From the NCBI GenBank assembly GCA_031276035.1, contig JAISNV010000043.1, positions 1-64,000 of the forward strand: DNA of 64,000 nt, given 5' to 3'. The stretch comes from Bacteroidales bacterium (GTDB lineage: Bacteria > Bacteroidota > Bacteroidia > Bacteroidales > BM520). Below are positions 45,189 to 54,219 of this stretch, one piece after another. Under the pieces are notes generated by a model, which was not told the DNA's origin, did not search any database, and worked only from the letters and a program-made list of their open reading frames with translations. Every line of letters begins with the position of its first letter. Within the stretch, counting starts at the first letter, position 1. The translations under genes were made by a program, and so were the position numbers.

Positions 45189-45783
45189 ATTATACAAACT
45201 TGTTATAATAGAACCTACCGAAATCATAAGAGCGGGTTTGGATAAGTTGTTCGGCGACAGTTATACTTTTAGAGTGATAGAAAGTTTCGAAACATTTGCC
45301 GATTTTAAAGAAAATATTCACAAATTAAATCCGGATATCATTATTATTAATCCTTCGATTATTGAGTTAGACAAACAGCTTACAATTAAAAGTTTATTTC
45401 ACGATATTCCGCAGGCAGGAATTGTTGCGTTGGTATATTCCTACATTCATTCCGATATTTTAAGACAGTATAACGGAATAATAGAAATCGACGACTCTTT
45501 TAATACTATAGAATCAACTTTACGTTCCGCGATAAATTCAACAGAAGAGAAAAAAGACAATTTCGATAATCAAGAACTCACAGACAGAGAGAAAGACGTT
45601 TTAATAGCTGTTGCCAAAGGATGGATGAATAAAGAAATTGCCGATAAGTTGAACATTTCAATTCATACTGTTATTTCTCATCGAAAAAACATATCCAGAA
45701 AAACAGGAATCAAATCGGTCTCCGGCCTCACAGTTTACGCTCTCATTAATAATCTGATTGATAAAGACGAAATGTTTTTATAA
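45175..45783 (+). CDS. LuxR-family regulator with a receiver lacking the phospho-acceptor Asp
   Basis: This 202-residue protein (start at 45175; an ATG at 45163 is the alternative) has a receiver-like N-terminal domain (KLYKLVIIEPTEIIRAGLDKLF). The NPDIIIINPSI segment stands where active receivers have the Asp after a hydrophobic strand; here it is Asn. The C-terminal LuxR helix-turn-helix (residues ~137-200) is intact: LTDREKDVLIAVAKGWMNKEIADKLNIS and HTVISHRKNISRKTG. It is probably a DNA-binding regulator controlled by something other than phosphorylation. Its overlap with the hemerythrin gene suggests that protein as its partner. No histidine kinase is nearby. Confidence 0.88.
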   Translation: MDNNKLYKLVIIEPTEIIRAGLDKLFGDSYTFRVIESFETFADFKENIHKLNPDIIIINPSIIELDKQLTIKSLFHDIPQAGIVALVYSYIHSDILRQYNGIIEIDDSFNTIESTLRSAINSTEEKKDNFDNQELTDREKDVLIAVAKGWMNKEIADKLNISIHTVISHRKNISRKTGIKSVSGLTVYALINNLIDKDEMFL

Positions 45784-46150
45784 AGGCGAAATATAAAAAT
45801 TCGAAAATTAAAAAACTGAGAAACGCCTATTAACAATTGACGATCAGAAAGTTAATTATTGTATTGTAATTATTATTCCTATCCCTATAATTGATTAAAA
45901 CGAGGAACAAAAAATCACTATAATTGGGGATTTTCCACATTAGCATAACAGAATAATTTTGCATCCATATTGTCGATAGATTTTAAATAAACACTTTTCA
46001 CTGTTAATTTATCCGGGAAGGCAATATGTTCTTCTCGGATATTTTTAAAATCAACGATAGTTCTTGAAAAATATCGAATTAAATTTTACGCCATAATTTT
46101 TAATAAAATGTTTTGATTAACACAACTAACACGGACACGTGTTAAATAAT

Positions 46151-46184
46151 AAAAAACCGGACATCCCAAAAGTCCGGTTTTTTT
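46151..46184 (+). terminator. Intrinsic terminator
   Basis: AAAAAACCGGAC (46151-46162) pairs perfectly with GTCCGGTTTTTT (46172-46183) around a 9-base loop, and the U-tract continues. It is about 370 bases after the LuxR gene, so it ends that transcript or an unseen small RNA. Confidence 0.85.
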
Positions 46185-46312
46185 GTTCAAATACAGACGA
46201 AGGGCTTTTATCATTTTTACCCTTTACACATATAATCCTTTACGCTCACAGCATTTTTCATATCATCATTAATAGTTAAAAATTGTTATCAAAAATAACA
46301 AGAATTTGGGAT

Positions 46313-46343
46313 TTTGAATGAAAAAGTAAGATAATACTTTTGC
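46313..46343 (+). promoter_or_regulatory. Promoter of the TonB receptor gene
   Basis: TTTG (46313-46316), an 18-base gap, then TACTTTTGC (46335-46343). This fits the -33 TTTG / -7 TAnnTTTG consensus fully and lies 57 bases before the ATG. Confidence 0.65.
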
Positions 46344-46399
46344 AGTTGTAAATTTTATTTAAATTAACTCATTCAAAATTAGTAAATTAATTATTATCT

Positions 46400-48823
46400 A
46401 TGAAAAAAATCATTATCAAAAATCAAAAGAAAAACGTATCAAAAAGAATATTATTAATCTTATTCTTCATGATATCATCAATGCCGTTAATGTTTTCACA
46501 AATTATTAAAGGTACGGTACTTGATGAATTAGGAAAACCTATGGCGGGCGCTAATATTGTAATTACCGAAACGGGAAAAGGTGCCGCAACCGGCAATCAA
46601 GGTCGTTTCATTTTAGAAAATGTGCCTGCACAAGTTGTTACAATAGAAGTAAGCTATGTGGGATACAAAAAGGAGCACAGAAGTATTGACCTTACAAAAA
46701 GAAATAATGTCAGAATAGAAATTAGAATGACTCCCGATAACAATCTGGAAACTGTTGAAATCTTCGGCGAAAGATACAAACAACCCGAAAAACTCGATGC
46801 AATCACACGTTTGCCGCTACGTCCGTCGGAACAAATTCAAAGTATATCCGTTATTTCCGAAAGATTAATTGAGGAACAGGGGGCATTAACAATCACGGAC
46901 GCCGTGCGTAACGTTCCCGGAATTACTCTATTCGGTTCATACGGCGGTGTTCGCGAAAGTTTATCTACTCGCGGATATCGCGGTGTACCTATATTAAAGA
47001 ACGGAGTAAGAGTTGATTCGGATTTCAGAACCGGCTCACTCGCTTCGGATATGCAAGGCGTGGAAAGTATCCAAGTAATAAAAGGTTCCGCCGCTGTTAC
47101 TCAGGGTGTCGGTAACGATTTAGGAAGCCCGGGCGGTGTTATAAACGTTGTAACCAAAACTCCGAAATTCGTTAACGAAGGAGAGGTTTCCCTAAGAGTC
47201 GGCAGCTGGGGTCAGGTTCGCCCCACTTTCGATATTCAAAATGTTTTGAACAAATCCAAAACCGTTGCTTTCCGTCTTAACGGTGCTTATGAACGAGCCG
47301 ACAGCTATCGTGTTCACATGGGTAAAAGTAAAGTTTACATTAATCCTTCTTTAGAATTCAGGCCTGATGATAAAACTACAATCACTTTAGAAATGGATTA
47401 CCTTTCCGAAAATGCAACTCCGGATAGAGGAACTGTAAACTTAGCTCCCGACAGCGTTTACGCTCTTTATGAACTTCCTTACGACAAATTTTTAGGATTT
47501 GATACCGATAATGTGTCCACACAAATCTTAACATACGCAGGAAGAATCACAAGACAGCTTAATAGTAAATTGAGTTTGCGTGCCGCTTATTTTGCTTCAA
47601 GAAGAGATGTTGATAATACTGGTGTCGGCGCTTTAAGAACTGTTCGCGGACAAGATTATAATATCAGAGCCCGGTCTTTGGCACGTTCAACAAATGAAGA
47701 CAATAACTCTACTTTCCAATTGGATTTGGTTGGTAAAGATCTTTATACAGGAATTGTTAAACATACTTTCCAAGTCGGTTTCGATTATACAACTGTAAAC
47801 ACATCAAGCATCAGTTACAATGCAATCGCCGTTGATACAATTGATATTTACAATACTTTTACCAATATTTTACCGGATTCAATTAAAAATCTTTCAATGG
47901 TTTCGGGTGATCCCGTTACCGCGAGTTCTTCAAGCTATGGAATTATGATTCAAGAAGTAATGAGTATAACCGATTACGTAAAAGTTATTCTGGGTCTTCG
48001 TTACAGTTTCATCAGCAGTTCATCCGGAACAAGTACCGGCTTAACAACCGGAGATGCCTGGAATCCTATTTTCGGATTAATGATTTCTCCGATTAAAAAT
48101 TTAAATATTTTCGGATCATATACCACTACTACAAATTTACGTTCAGCTTCCAATATGCGTCCCGACGGTTCTTTCATCGGTCCGTCCATTACTACACAAT
48201 GGGAAGCCGGCATCAAATCCGATTGGCTTGAAAACAGGCTTCGTTTCAATTTTACCTACTTCTACATTGTTAACAGAAATTTATCATATACTATTTATGA
48301 TGACAATGGTGTTGCAACTCCGTATTATGATCTTGCGGGCGATTTATACAGAGACGGTGTCGAGGTTGAATTATCAGGACGAATTCTTAAAAACTTGCAA
48401 CTTATTCTCGGTTATGCTTATTTGAATGCACACTATGAAAACAGTCCGGCATACATGGACGGTTCAGCTCCCATGAATGCTCCGAAGCACACTGCAAACG
48501 GCTGGATTCATTATAAACTTGATAAAACTGTGCTCAAAGGTTTATCCGTTGGTATCGGTGTCTATTACGTTGGAGAACGTCCTGTAAATGAATACACAAA
48601 AATTACAGCAGCTCACGATACACAACCCGGTGTCGAACCTTTTAATATGCCGGCATACACAACTGTTAATGCACAAATCGGCTACACTTATAAAAACTGG
48701 GGCGCAAATATTTATTTCAATAATATTTTCAATGCTTTGGGATATAATTCATACTACAGAGGCGGTTACATCAATCAAATCGATCCGCGCAACTTTGCGG
48801 GAGTAATTACATACAGGTTTTAA
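46400..48823 (+). CDS. TonB-dependent siderophore receptor
   Basis: This 807-residue outer-membrane protein has a signal peptide (to ~residue 35), a carboxypeptidase-regulatory-like domain (~36-115; IKGTVLDELGKPMAGANIVI), a plug (~130-255; LPLRPSEQIQSISVISERLI, SLSTRGYRGVPILKNG) and a 22-strand barrel ending in aromatic TYRF. The plug opening PxxxQSI-x-VI is typical of FhuA/FhuE-type ferric siderophore receptors. The adjacent PepSY membrane protein (217 bases on, same strand) supports an iron-siderophore role. The ligand cannot be told. Confidence 0.92.
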   Translation: MKKIIIKNQKKNVSKRILLILFFMISSMPLMFSQIIKGTVLDELGKPMAGANIVITETGKGAATGNQGRFILENVPAQVVTIEVSYVGYKKEHRSIDLTKRNNVRIEIRMTPDNNLETVEIFGERYKQPEKLDAITRLPLRPSEQIQSISVISERLIEEQGALTITDAVRNVPGITLFGSYGGVRESLSTRGYRGVPILKNGVRVDSDFRTGSLASDMQGVESIQVIKGSAAVTQGVGNDLGSPGGVINVVTKTPKFVNEGEVSLRVGSWGQVRPTFDIQNVLNKSKTVAFRLNGAYERADSYRVHMGKSKVYINPSLEFRPDDKTTITLEMDYLSENATPDRGTVNLAPDSVYALYELPYDKFLGFDTDNVSTQILTYAGRITRQLNSKLSLRAAYFASRRDVDNTGVGALRTVRGQDYNIRARSLARSTNEDNNSTFQLDLVGKDLYTGIVKHTFQVGFDYTTVNTSSISYNAIAVDTIDIYNTFTNILPDSIKNLSMVSGDPVTASSSSYGIMIQEVMSITDYVKVILGLRYSFISSSSGTSTGLTTGDAWNPIFGLMISPIKNLNIFGSYTTTTNLRSASNMRPDGSFIGPSITTQWEAGIKSDWLENRLRFNFTYFYIVNRNLSYTIYDDNGVATPYYDLAGDLYRDGVEVELSGRILKNLQLILGYAYLNAHYENSPAYMDGSAPMNAPKHTANGWIHYKLDKTVLKGLSVGIGVYYVGERPVNEYTKITAAHDTQPGVEPFNMPAYTTVNAQIGYTYKNWGANIYFNNIFNALGYNSYYRGGYINQIDPRNFAGVITYRF

Positions 48824-48862
48824 ATTTTAACTTTAATAGCTTTCTAATATTTGTCGGTATAT

Positions 48863-48984
48863 ATTTTAAGATAAAATGAATAAATGGACGAGGAAATTAA
48901 TTTGATTAAATATTATTTTCAAATTTCTCCGAATAGATGAGAGAATATTAAACCCTATAAATTTTATTCATTTTATTTTAAAAT
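48863..48984. repeat. Inverted repeat between receptor and PepSY genes
   Basis: A 22-base arm (48863-48884, containing ATAAAATGAATAAA) pairs with 48963-48984 (containing TTTATTCATTTTAT) with one mismatch, 78 bases apart. The arms are AT-rich, so chance is possible. It could be a small MITE-like element or an mRNA structure. No target duplication is evident. Confidence 0.45.
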
Positions 48985-49040
48985 AATATCGCAGACAGTA
49001 ATTTTTTATGACAACACACTACTTTTAACATTTAATAAAA

Positions 49041-50144
49041 ATGAGAAAATTTTTCAGAGCAATACATAAATGGTTGGCAATACCAGCAGGAATTGTCATC
49101 ACAATCACATGTCTTACAGGTGCTATTCTTGTTTTTCAGGATGAATTATTAAGACTTACTCATCATTCACGGTATTACGTTGAAGATATAAAAGAAGAAA
49201 CAATTCTGATGGAAATATTAATTCCGATGGTTAATGCTCAATTGGAAGATAACGCTGTTGTTAACGTCAGTATTTTTTCAAATCCGAAACGCACTTACCA
49301 AATGTCTTTGGAAAACGGATTTCGCGTTTCTGTTTTCGTAAATCAATATACCGGTGAAGTAACAGGGATATACAATTTTAGTGAAGGTTTCTTCTACTTT
49401 GTTTTGAGGCTTCACAGATGGTTAATGGACACTACACGAACCTGGGGAAAACAAATCGTAGGAATTTCTACTATAATCTTTGCTGTTATTCTTATAAGCG
49501 GCATTCTTATTTGGTTTCCTAAGAAATTTAGATTTAAGAAAAGACATTTTAAGATAAGGTTTAAAAAGAGTAAAGGGGTTTTGTTCTACGATCTTCATAA
49601 TGTTTTGGGAATGTATGCTTGTATTGTTTTGTTGATATGTGCTTTAACCGGATTAATGTGGTCTTTCGAATGGTATAGAAACGGTGTATTTAAACTATTT
49701 AATGCCGAAGTTACGCAAACTCAACATGGTGGCGGACAAAGAAATCAGGAAAAAGAAAAAAAGATAATTAATACCGCTCAATGGCAATATATTGCAGATC
49801 AAATCAAAGAACAAAATCCGAATTATGAATACATACGAATTCAGGACGGCAACGCATTAGTTCATTTAAAATCAGCAGTTTTATCAAGAGCTACCGACAA
49901 GTACGTGTTTGATAAGAATTCCGGAGAAATAATCAGAATAAATTACTTCAAAGACGAAGCAAAAACAACAAAGATTTGGGCATGGGTATATAGTTTACAT
50001 GTCGGAAATTATTGGGGTATCTGGTCTAAGATTTACACTTTTATCTTTGCATTAATCGGAGCAAGTTTACCAATAACCGGATATTATTTATTCTTTATCA
50101 AAAGAATAAGAAAAAGAAAAAAAGACGATGTGAGGATAAGTTAA
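49041..50144 (+). CDS. PepSY-domain membrane protein (PiuB-like)
   Basis: This 367-residue inner-membrane protein has the PepSY-associated layout: TM1 at residues ~14-33 (AIPAGIVITITCLTGAILVF), a PepSY-like domain (~50-120), TM helices near 140-160 and 190-210 (MYACIVLLICALTGLMWSF) and a last TM near 335-355 (TFIFALIGASLPITGYYLFF). His in AIHKWLAIPAG, LRLHRWLM and DLHNVLGMYA may be heme-related. Such proteins usually accompany siderophore receptors and are thought to reduce or release iron in the periplasm. The tail RIRKRKKDDVR is cytoplasmic. Confidence 0.88.
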   Translation: MRKFFRAIHKWLAIPAGIVITITCLTGAILVFQDELLRLTHHSRYYVEDIKEETILMEILIPMVNAQLEDNAVVNVSIFSNPKRTYQMSLENGFRVSVFVNQYTGEVTGIYNFSEGFFYFVLRLHRWLMDTTRTWGKQIVGISTIIFAVILISGILIWFPKKFRFKKRHFKIRFKKSKGVLFYDLHNVLGMYACIVLLICALTGLMWSFEWYRNGVFKLFNAEVTQTQHGGGQRNQEKEKKIINTAQWQYIADQIKEQNPNYEYIRIQDGNALVHLKSAVLSRATDKYVFDKNSGEIIRINYFKDEAKTTKIWAWVYSLHVGNYWGIWSKIYTFIFALIGASLPITGYYLFFIKRIRKRKKDDVRIS

Positions 50145-50216
50145 GCGCATCATACTCTTTATTCTCAGATTCTTACATAATTGTCATTTGTCAACTATAC
50201 ATTATTATTTTTTTTG

Positions 50217-50225
50217 TATTTTTGC
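50217..50225 (+). promoter_or_regulatory. Probable -7 box of the DUF5606-type gene
   Basis: TATTTTTGC (TAnnTTTGC) lies 15 bases before the ATG at 50241. This box decides the start, since it is inside the longer frame from 50181. Confidence 0.5.
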
Positions 50226-50240
50226 AACAAAAATTTTAAA

Positions 50241-50720
50241 ATGGATTTAAAAGATATTCTTACTATTTCAGGGAAACCCGGATTGTATAAATTAATTGCT
50301 AATAATAAAAACGGACTTATTGTTGAGTCTTTCAATGATGAGAAACGTATTCCTGTTTTTTCTACGGATAAAATTAGTGCTTTAGATGAAATCAGCATTT
50401 TTACTGAAGGCGACGATATTCCTCTAAAAGAAGTTTTCATAAAATTATACAAACACCTCAATCATCAAGCTGTTGAACAATCGGTAATTAACGACAACAA
50501 AGCGACAAAAGAGTTATTCAAGGCTTTCTTCCCTGAATATGATGAAGATAGAGTTTACGCATCTCACCAAAAGAAAGTATTCCAATGGTATAATGAGTTA
50601 TTAAGATTGAATTTGATTAATGATGAACCTGAGAAAACCGACAATGAACAATTGACTACGGATAATGAGGAGTCAGGTAAAGATAATGTTGAAAATAAAA
50701 CAGATAAAGCTGAGAAGTAA
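50241..50720 (+). CDS. DUF5606-type small conserved protein
   Basis: From ATG 50241 this is a 159-residue cytoplasmic protein. It starts MDLKDILTISGKPGLYKLI and contains GLIVESFNDEKRIPVF and VFIKLYKHLNHQAVEQSV. These match the conserved DUF5606-type protein found near-universally in Bacteroidota, whose function is unknown. The acidic, low-complexity tail (ending KTDNEQLTTDNEESG and KTDKAEK) is disordered. The 20-residue upstream extension from 50181 overlaps the promoter box and I exclude it. Confidence 0.85.
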   Translation: MDLKDILTISGKPGLYKLIANNKNGLIVESFNDEKRIPVFSTDKISALDEISIFTEGDDIPLKEVFIKLYKHLNHQAVEQSVINDNKATKELFKAFFPEYDEDRVYASHQKKVFQWYNELLRLNLINDEPEKTDNEQLTTDNEESGKDNVENKTDKAEK

Positions 50721-50855
50721 AAACGCTAAATCACGAGCGCGGAAAATCTGCTTTTATCCGACAGAATGTTTCAGGCCTAATTTGAATCAAAACTATAACA
50801 ATTGTTTAGATTTCTTATTTTTTAAAATGATATTTTAAAATCTTAATCAATATTA

Positions 50856-51623
50856 ATGAAGCAGATACGAAATTTAAAAATTCTTGAAAACAAAAAACTT
50901 GATGATGTATATTTTATCTTAAAATGTACGTCTGATGAATACTTGCCGGAAATGAAACCCGGTCAGTTTGCTTCGATTAAGGTTGAACGCAATCCGGATG
51001 TTTTTCTACGCCGGCCTTTTTCTATTCACGATTATAATAAAAGTGACAATACTGTTTCTTTTCTAATTAAAGTTGTAGGAAAAGGAACTAAAGAACTATC
51101 GCTTCTAAAAATAGGAAATACAATTAATATTATGCTTCCGCTCGGAAACGGTTTTAATTTCGATTCGAAAATTAAAACTTTAATCATCGGCGGCGGTTGT
51201 GGAATTGCTCCTATTTATTTTCTTGCAAAAACTTTGAAAAATGAAAATGCTGATTTCGATATTTTAATCGGCGGAAGAACGAGCAATGACTTACTTCGCT
51301 ACGAAGACATAAATCAACTTTCCAGATCTTACTGCTCAACTGAAGATGGTTCCTTTGGCGAAACCGGCCTCATTACTCAACATACTTGCATGACGAAAAT
51401 GATATCGGATTATAAAAAAATTCACTGCTGCGGTCCGGAAAATATGATGAAAGCGATTGCCAAAATTGCTAAAGAAAATAATATCGACTGTGAGGTTTCC
51501 CTCGAAAATACTATGGCTTGTGGATTTGGAGTTTGCCTTTGCTGCGTTACCGATACGGTTCACGGGCATGAATGTGTTTGTACAAAAGGTCCGGTTTTTA
51601 ACACAAAAGAATTGAAATGGTAA
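50856..51623 (+). CDS. pyrK: Dihydroorotate dehydrogenase electron transfer subunit
   Basis: This 255-residue protein transfers electrons from the PyrD FMN to NAD+. It has a ferredoxin-reductase-type FAD barrel ([21 protein letters not shown] near residue 50), an NAD-binding part ([18 protein letters not shown] near residue 108) and a C-terminal [2Fe-2S] cysteine cluster (CGFGVCLCC then ECVC near residues 222-245). Its last seven bases overlap the pyrD start, so the pair is coupled. Confidence 0.93.
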   Translation: MKQIRNLKILENKKLDDVYFILKCTSDEYLPEMKPGQFASIKVERNPDVFLRRPFSIHDYNKSDNTVSFLIKVVGKGTKELSLLKIGNTINIMLPLGNGFNFDSKIKTLIIGGGCGIAPIYFLAKTLKNENADFDILIGGRTSNDLLRYEDINQLSRSYCSTEDGSFGETGLITQHTCMTKMISDYKKIHCCGPENMMKAIAKIAKENNIDCEVSLENTMACGFGVCLCCVTDTVHGHECVCTKGPVFNTKELKW

Positions 51624-52525
51624 ATCTTGAAGTAAATATCGGTAAATTACAATTAAAAAATCCAATTCTAACCGCTTCCGGAACTTTTGGTTATGGTTAT
51701 GAGTTTGAAGATTTTTTTGATATTTCGCAACTTGGCGGAATTATTGTAAAAGCAACTACTGCCGAGCATCGCGAAGGAAATTCTTACCCGAGGATGGCGG
51801 AAACTTCTCATGGAATGCTTAATGCAGTCGGATTACAAAATAAAGGAATTAATTATTTCGTAGAAAATATTTACCCTAAACTTAAGAAGATAAACACCAA
51901 TATTATAGCAAACGTTTCCGGTTCGACAATCGAGTCCTGCGTTGAAGTTGCCGAAAGAATGAACGAACTTGATCATATTACGGCAATCGAACTTAACATT
52001 TCATGTCCGAATGTTAAAGAAGGTGGAATGGCTTTCGGTACAAGTACTTGCGATTCTTATAATATAACTTCCGCTGTTCGAAAAGTTTATCAAAAACAAC
52101 TGATTGTAAAACTTTCTCCCAATGTTACTAATATTGCCGAAATTGCCAAATCGGTAGAAAGTGCCGGTGCCGATTCTGTGTCACTTGTAAATACTTTCTT
52201 AGCAATGGCTATAGACATAAAAACCCGGAAACCAATTTTATCTACAATTACCGGCGGATTATCCGGCCCTGCAATAAAACCGATTGCGTTGAGAATGGTT
52301 TGGCAAGTGTATAAAGCAATTAAAATCCCTATCATCGGTCTTGGCGGAATAATGAATTCAGATGATGCCGTTGAATTTTTCTTAGCCGGAGCAAGCGCAA
52401 TACAGGTCGGAACTGCAAATTTCATCAATCCCAGCGTTACAATTGATATTTTAAACGGGTTAAAAGAATATTGTGAAAAACAGGGCGTTAATGATATCAG
52501 AGAACTAATTGGCGGAATGAAATAG
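51617..52525 (+). CDS. pyrD: Dihydroorotate dehydrogenase, class 1B
   Basis: This 302-residue FMN enzyme oxidises dihydroorotate to orotate in pyrimidine synthesis. Typical features are [14 protein letters not shown] near residue 15, [13 protein letters not shown] near residue 135, [20 protein letters not shown] and the phosphate site [20 protein letters not shown] near residue 245. Together with PyrK it forms the NAD-dependent 1B complex. The neighbouring genes are unrelated to pyrimidine synthesis. Confidence 0.95.
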   Translation: MVNLEVNIGKLQLKNPILTASGTFGYGYEFEDFFDISQLGGIIVKATTAEHREGNSYPRMAETSHGMLNAVGLQNKGINYFVENIYPKLKKINTNIIANVSGSTIESCVEVAERMNELDHITAIELNISCPNVKEGGMAFGTSTCDSYNITSAVRKVYQKQLIVKLSPNVTNIAEIAKSVESAGADSVSLVNTFLAMAIDIKTRKPILSTITGGLSGPAIKPIALRMVWQVYKAIKIPIIGLGGIMNSDDAVEFFLAGASAIQVGTANFINPSVTIDILNGLKEYCEKQGVNDIRELIGGMK

Positions 52526-52723
52526 AATGAAAGAATAAAGATTTCGAGAATTTAAAGATTATTTATTTTGCAAACTTTTATTTGTTTTGTTATAATTGAA
52601 GATTAAATCTATAAGAATAATCATTGAACTTGATATCTGAAATACAAAATTTCAAACTAAACGAAAGCTGTCAACAAAAACACAGAATCTTAAAATTTAA
52701 ATTTTTAATCGAATTTATATAGC

Positions 52724-53890
52724 TTATACATAAGGCGTTGCAAACCTATCAATATCTTCTGCCGTAATTTTATTTTCGCAAAGTATAATTAATCTCTCAA
52801 CAACATTTCTTAATTCTCTGACATTACCGCGCCAGTAAATCGATTTTAATTTTTCCAATGCTTCATCTGTAAACTCTAATGGCAGCTTACCCATTCTGGC
52901 GCTTATTTCATCCAAAAAATATTGAGCAAGTAACGGAATATCATCTACTCTATTTCTTAATGGCGGAACATGAATAAGAATTACAGATATTCTATGATAT
53001 AAATCTTCTCTGAAATTACCTTTTTCAATCTCAGCACGTAAGTTTTTATTGGTAGCGGCAATAATTCTAACATTAACAGGTATTTCTTTTTCCCCGCCAA
53101 CACGCGTAATTTTATTTTCCTGCAAAACTCTTAATACCTTAGCTTGTGCGGATAAGCTCATATCACCAATCTCATCAAGAAATAAAGTTCCGCCGTCAGC
53201 TAATTCGAAATCGCCTTTACGAGTTTTTATTGCCGATGTAAATGAGCCTTTCTCATGCCCGAACAATTGACTTTCAATCAATTCGGAAGGAATTGCAGCA
53301 CAATTGACTTCTATAAAGGGAAATTTATATCTTGAACTTTTTTCATGCAACTGTTGAGCAACAAGTTCCTTACCGGTACCGTTTTCGCCGGTTATTAACA
53401 CGCGTGCATCCGTATCGGCCACTTTATCTATCAAACTCAATATTCCTAATATTTCCTTAGATTCACCGATAATTTGATGTTTTACTGAAATTTTTTGTTT
53501 TAAAATTTTCGTTTCGTTTAAAAGCGATGTTCTATCCAAAGCATTCTTAACGGTAATTAGCAACCTGTTTAAATCAAGTGGTTTTGCAATATAGTCATAC
53601 GCACCTAGTTTAATTGCTTCTACAGCAGTTTCTATTGTTCCGTGACCGGAAATCATGACAATTGGAGTGTCGGTAATTTGTATTGCCGAATTTAGAAACT
53701 CCATTCCGTCCATGCCGGGCATTTTAATATCACAAAGAATTAAATCGAAATGATTATTCCTTACAAGTTCGATTCCCTCAATACCATCTTCTGCAATTTC
53801 AACCGAATAATCTTCATATTCAAGAATTTCCTTAATTGTTCTTCGGATACTTGCCTCATCGTCAATAATTAATATTTTAGCCTGGGTCAT
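52724..53890 (-). CDS. NtrC-like response regulator without DNA-binding domain
   Basis: This 388-residue protein has a receiver domain (1-120; ILIIDDEASIRRTIKEIL, phospho-acceptor Asp in LILCDIKMPGMDG) and a sigma-54-type AAA+ domain (~140-370). Walker A is TGENGTGKELVAQ and Walker B is GGTLFLDEIGDMS. The sigma-54-contacting loop usually reads GAFTGA; here it is GSFTSA. The protein ends at DRFATPYV without a Fis-type helix-turn-helix. From memory this domain-less form with GxFTSA is common in Bacteroidota. It may act from solution on sigma-54 or on other targets. No kinase gene is adjacent. A TATCTTTGC box lies at 53910-53918. Confidence 0.92.
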   Translation of the reverse strand: MTQAKILIIDDEASIRRTIKEILEYEDYSVEIAEDGIEGIELVRNNHFDLILCDIKMPGMDGMEFLNSAIQITDTPIVMISGHGTIETAVEAIKLGAYDYIAKPLDLNRLLITVKNALDRTSLLNETKILKQKISVKHQIIGESKEILGILSLIDKVADTDARVLITGENGTGKELVAQQLHEKSSRYKFPFIEVNCAAIPSELIESQLFGHEKGSFTSAIKTRKGDFELADGGTLFLDEIGDMSLSAQAKVLRVLQENKITRVGGEKEIPVNVRIIAATNKNLRAEIEKGNFREDLYHRISVILIHVPPLRNRVDDIPLLAQYFLDEISARMGKLPLEFTDEALEKLKSIYWRGNVRELRNVVERLIILCENKITAEDIDRFATPYV

Positions 53891-53909
53891 GATTATGAAT
53901 TTATGTTTT

Positions 53910-53942
53910 GCAAAGATAAGTGTATTAATTGACAGTTAACAA
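53910..53942 (-). promoter_or_regulatory. Promoter of the NtrC-like regulator
   Basis: On the minus strand TTG (53940-53942) and TATCTTTGC (53910-53918) are 21 bases apart, a fair -33/-7 pair. Confidence 0.5.
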
Positions 53943-54219
53943 TTGAGGATTGATAATTTTTAAGTTCAGGATACGCAAGATAATTTTGAAAATTTAAAAA
54001 TTATTTATCATGTAAATAGATATTGATTTAAAATACTTTAGATATAAAACCGTTGAAGCTGGAGTTTATTATTTAATCTGAAATTCTATGCCTGAAATAC
54101 ATTATTTCTAACTGAGCAAAAATAAACTTAATATCTTCAACTTTTCTTTCCCATAAAAAATTTAATTAAACTATGGTAATGTTTTGTCTTTTTTGCAATT
54201 TATATATAAACGCATTAAA
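53919..54219. other. Gap between divergent regulator and comEC
   Basis: AT-rich stretch of about 300 bases. TCTTTTTTGC near 54187-54197 is an imperfect -7 candidate for comEC. I see no gene or strong hairpin. Confidence 0.35.

Larger units (their letters stand above)
45784..46399. other. Long gap upstream of the TonB receptor
   Basis: This 616-base gap contains a terminator at 46151-46184 and the receptor promoter at 46313-46343. A 7-base hairpin (TAACACG/CGTGTTA, around 46129-46146) lies just before the terminator. On the minus strand a 52-codon open stretch (45918-46076) reads like protein, e.g. KSIDNMDAKLFCYANVE, but has a stop three codons upstream of CGA and no proper start. It may be a coding relic. 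No riboswitch is recognised. Confidence 0.4.
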
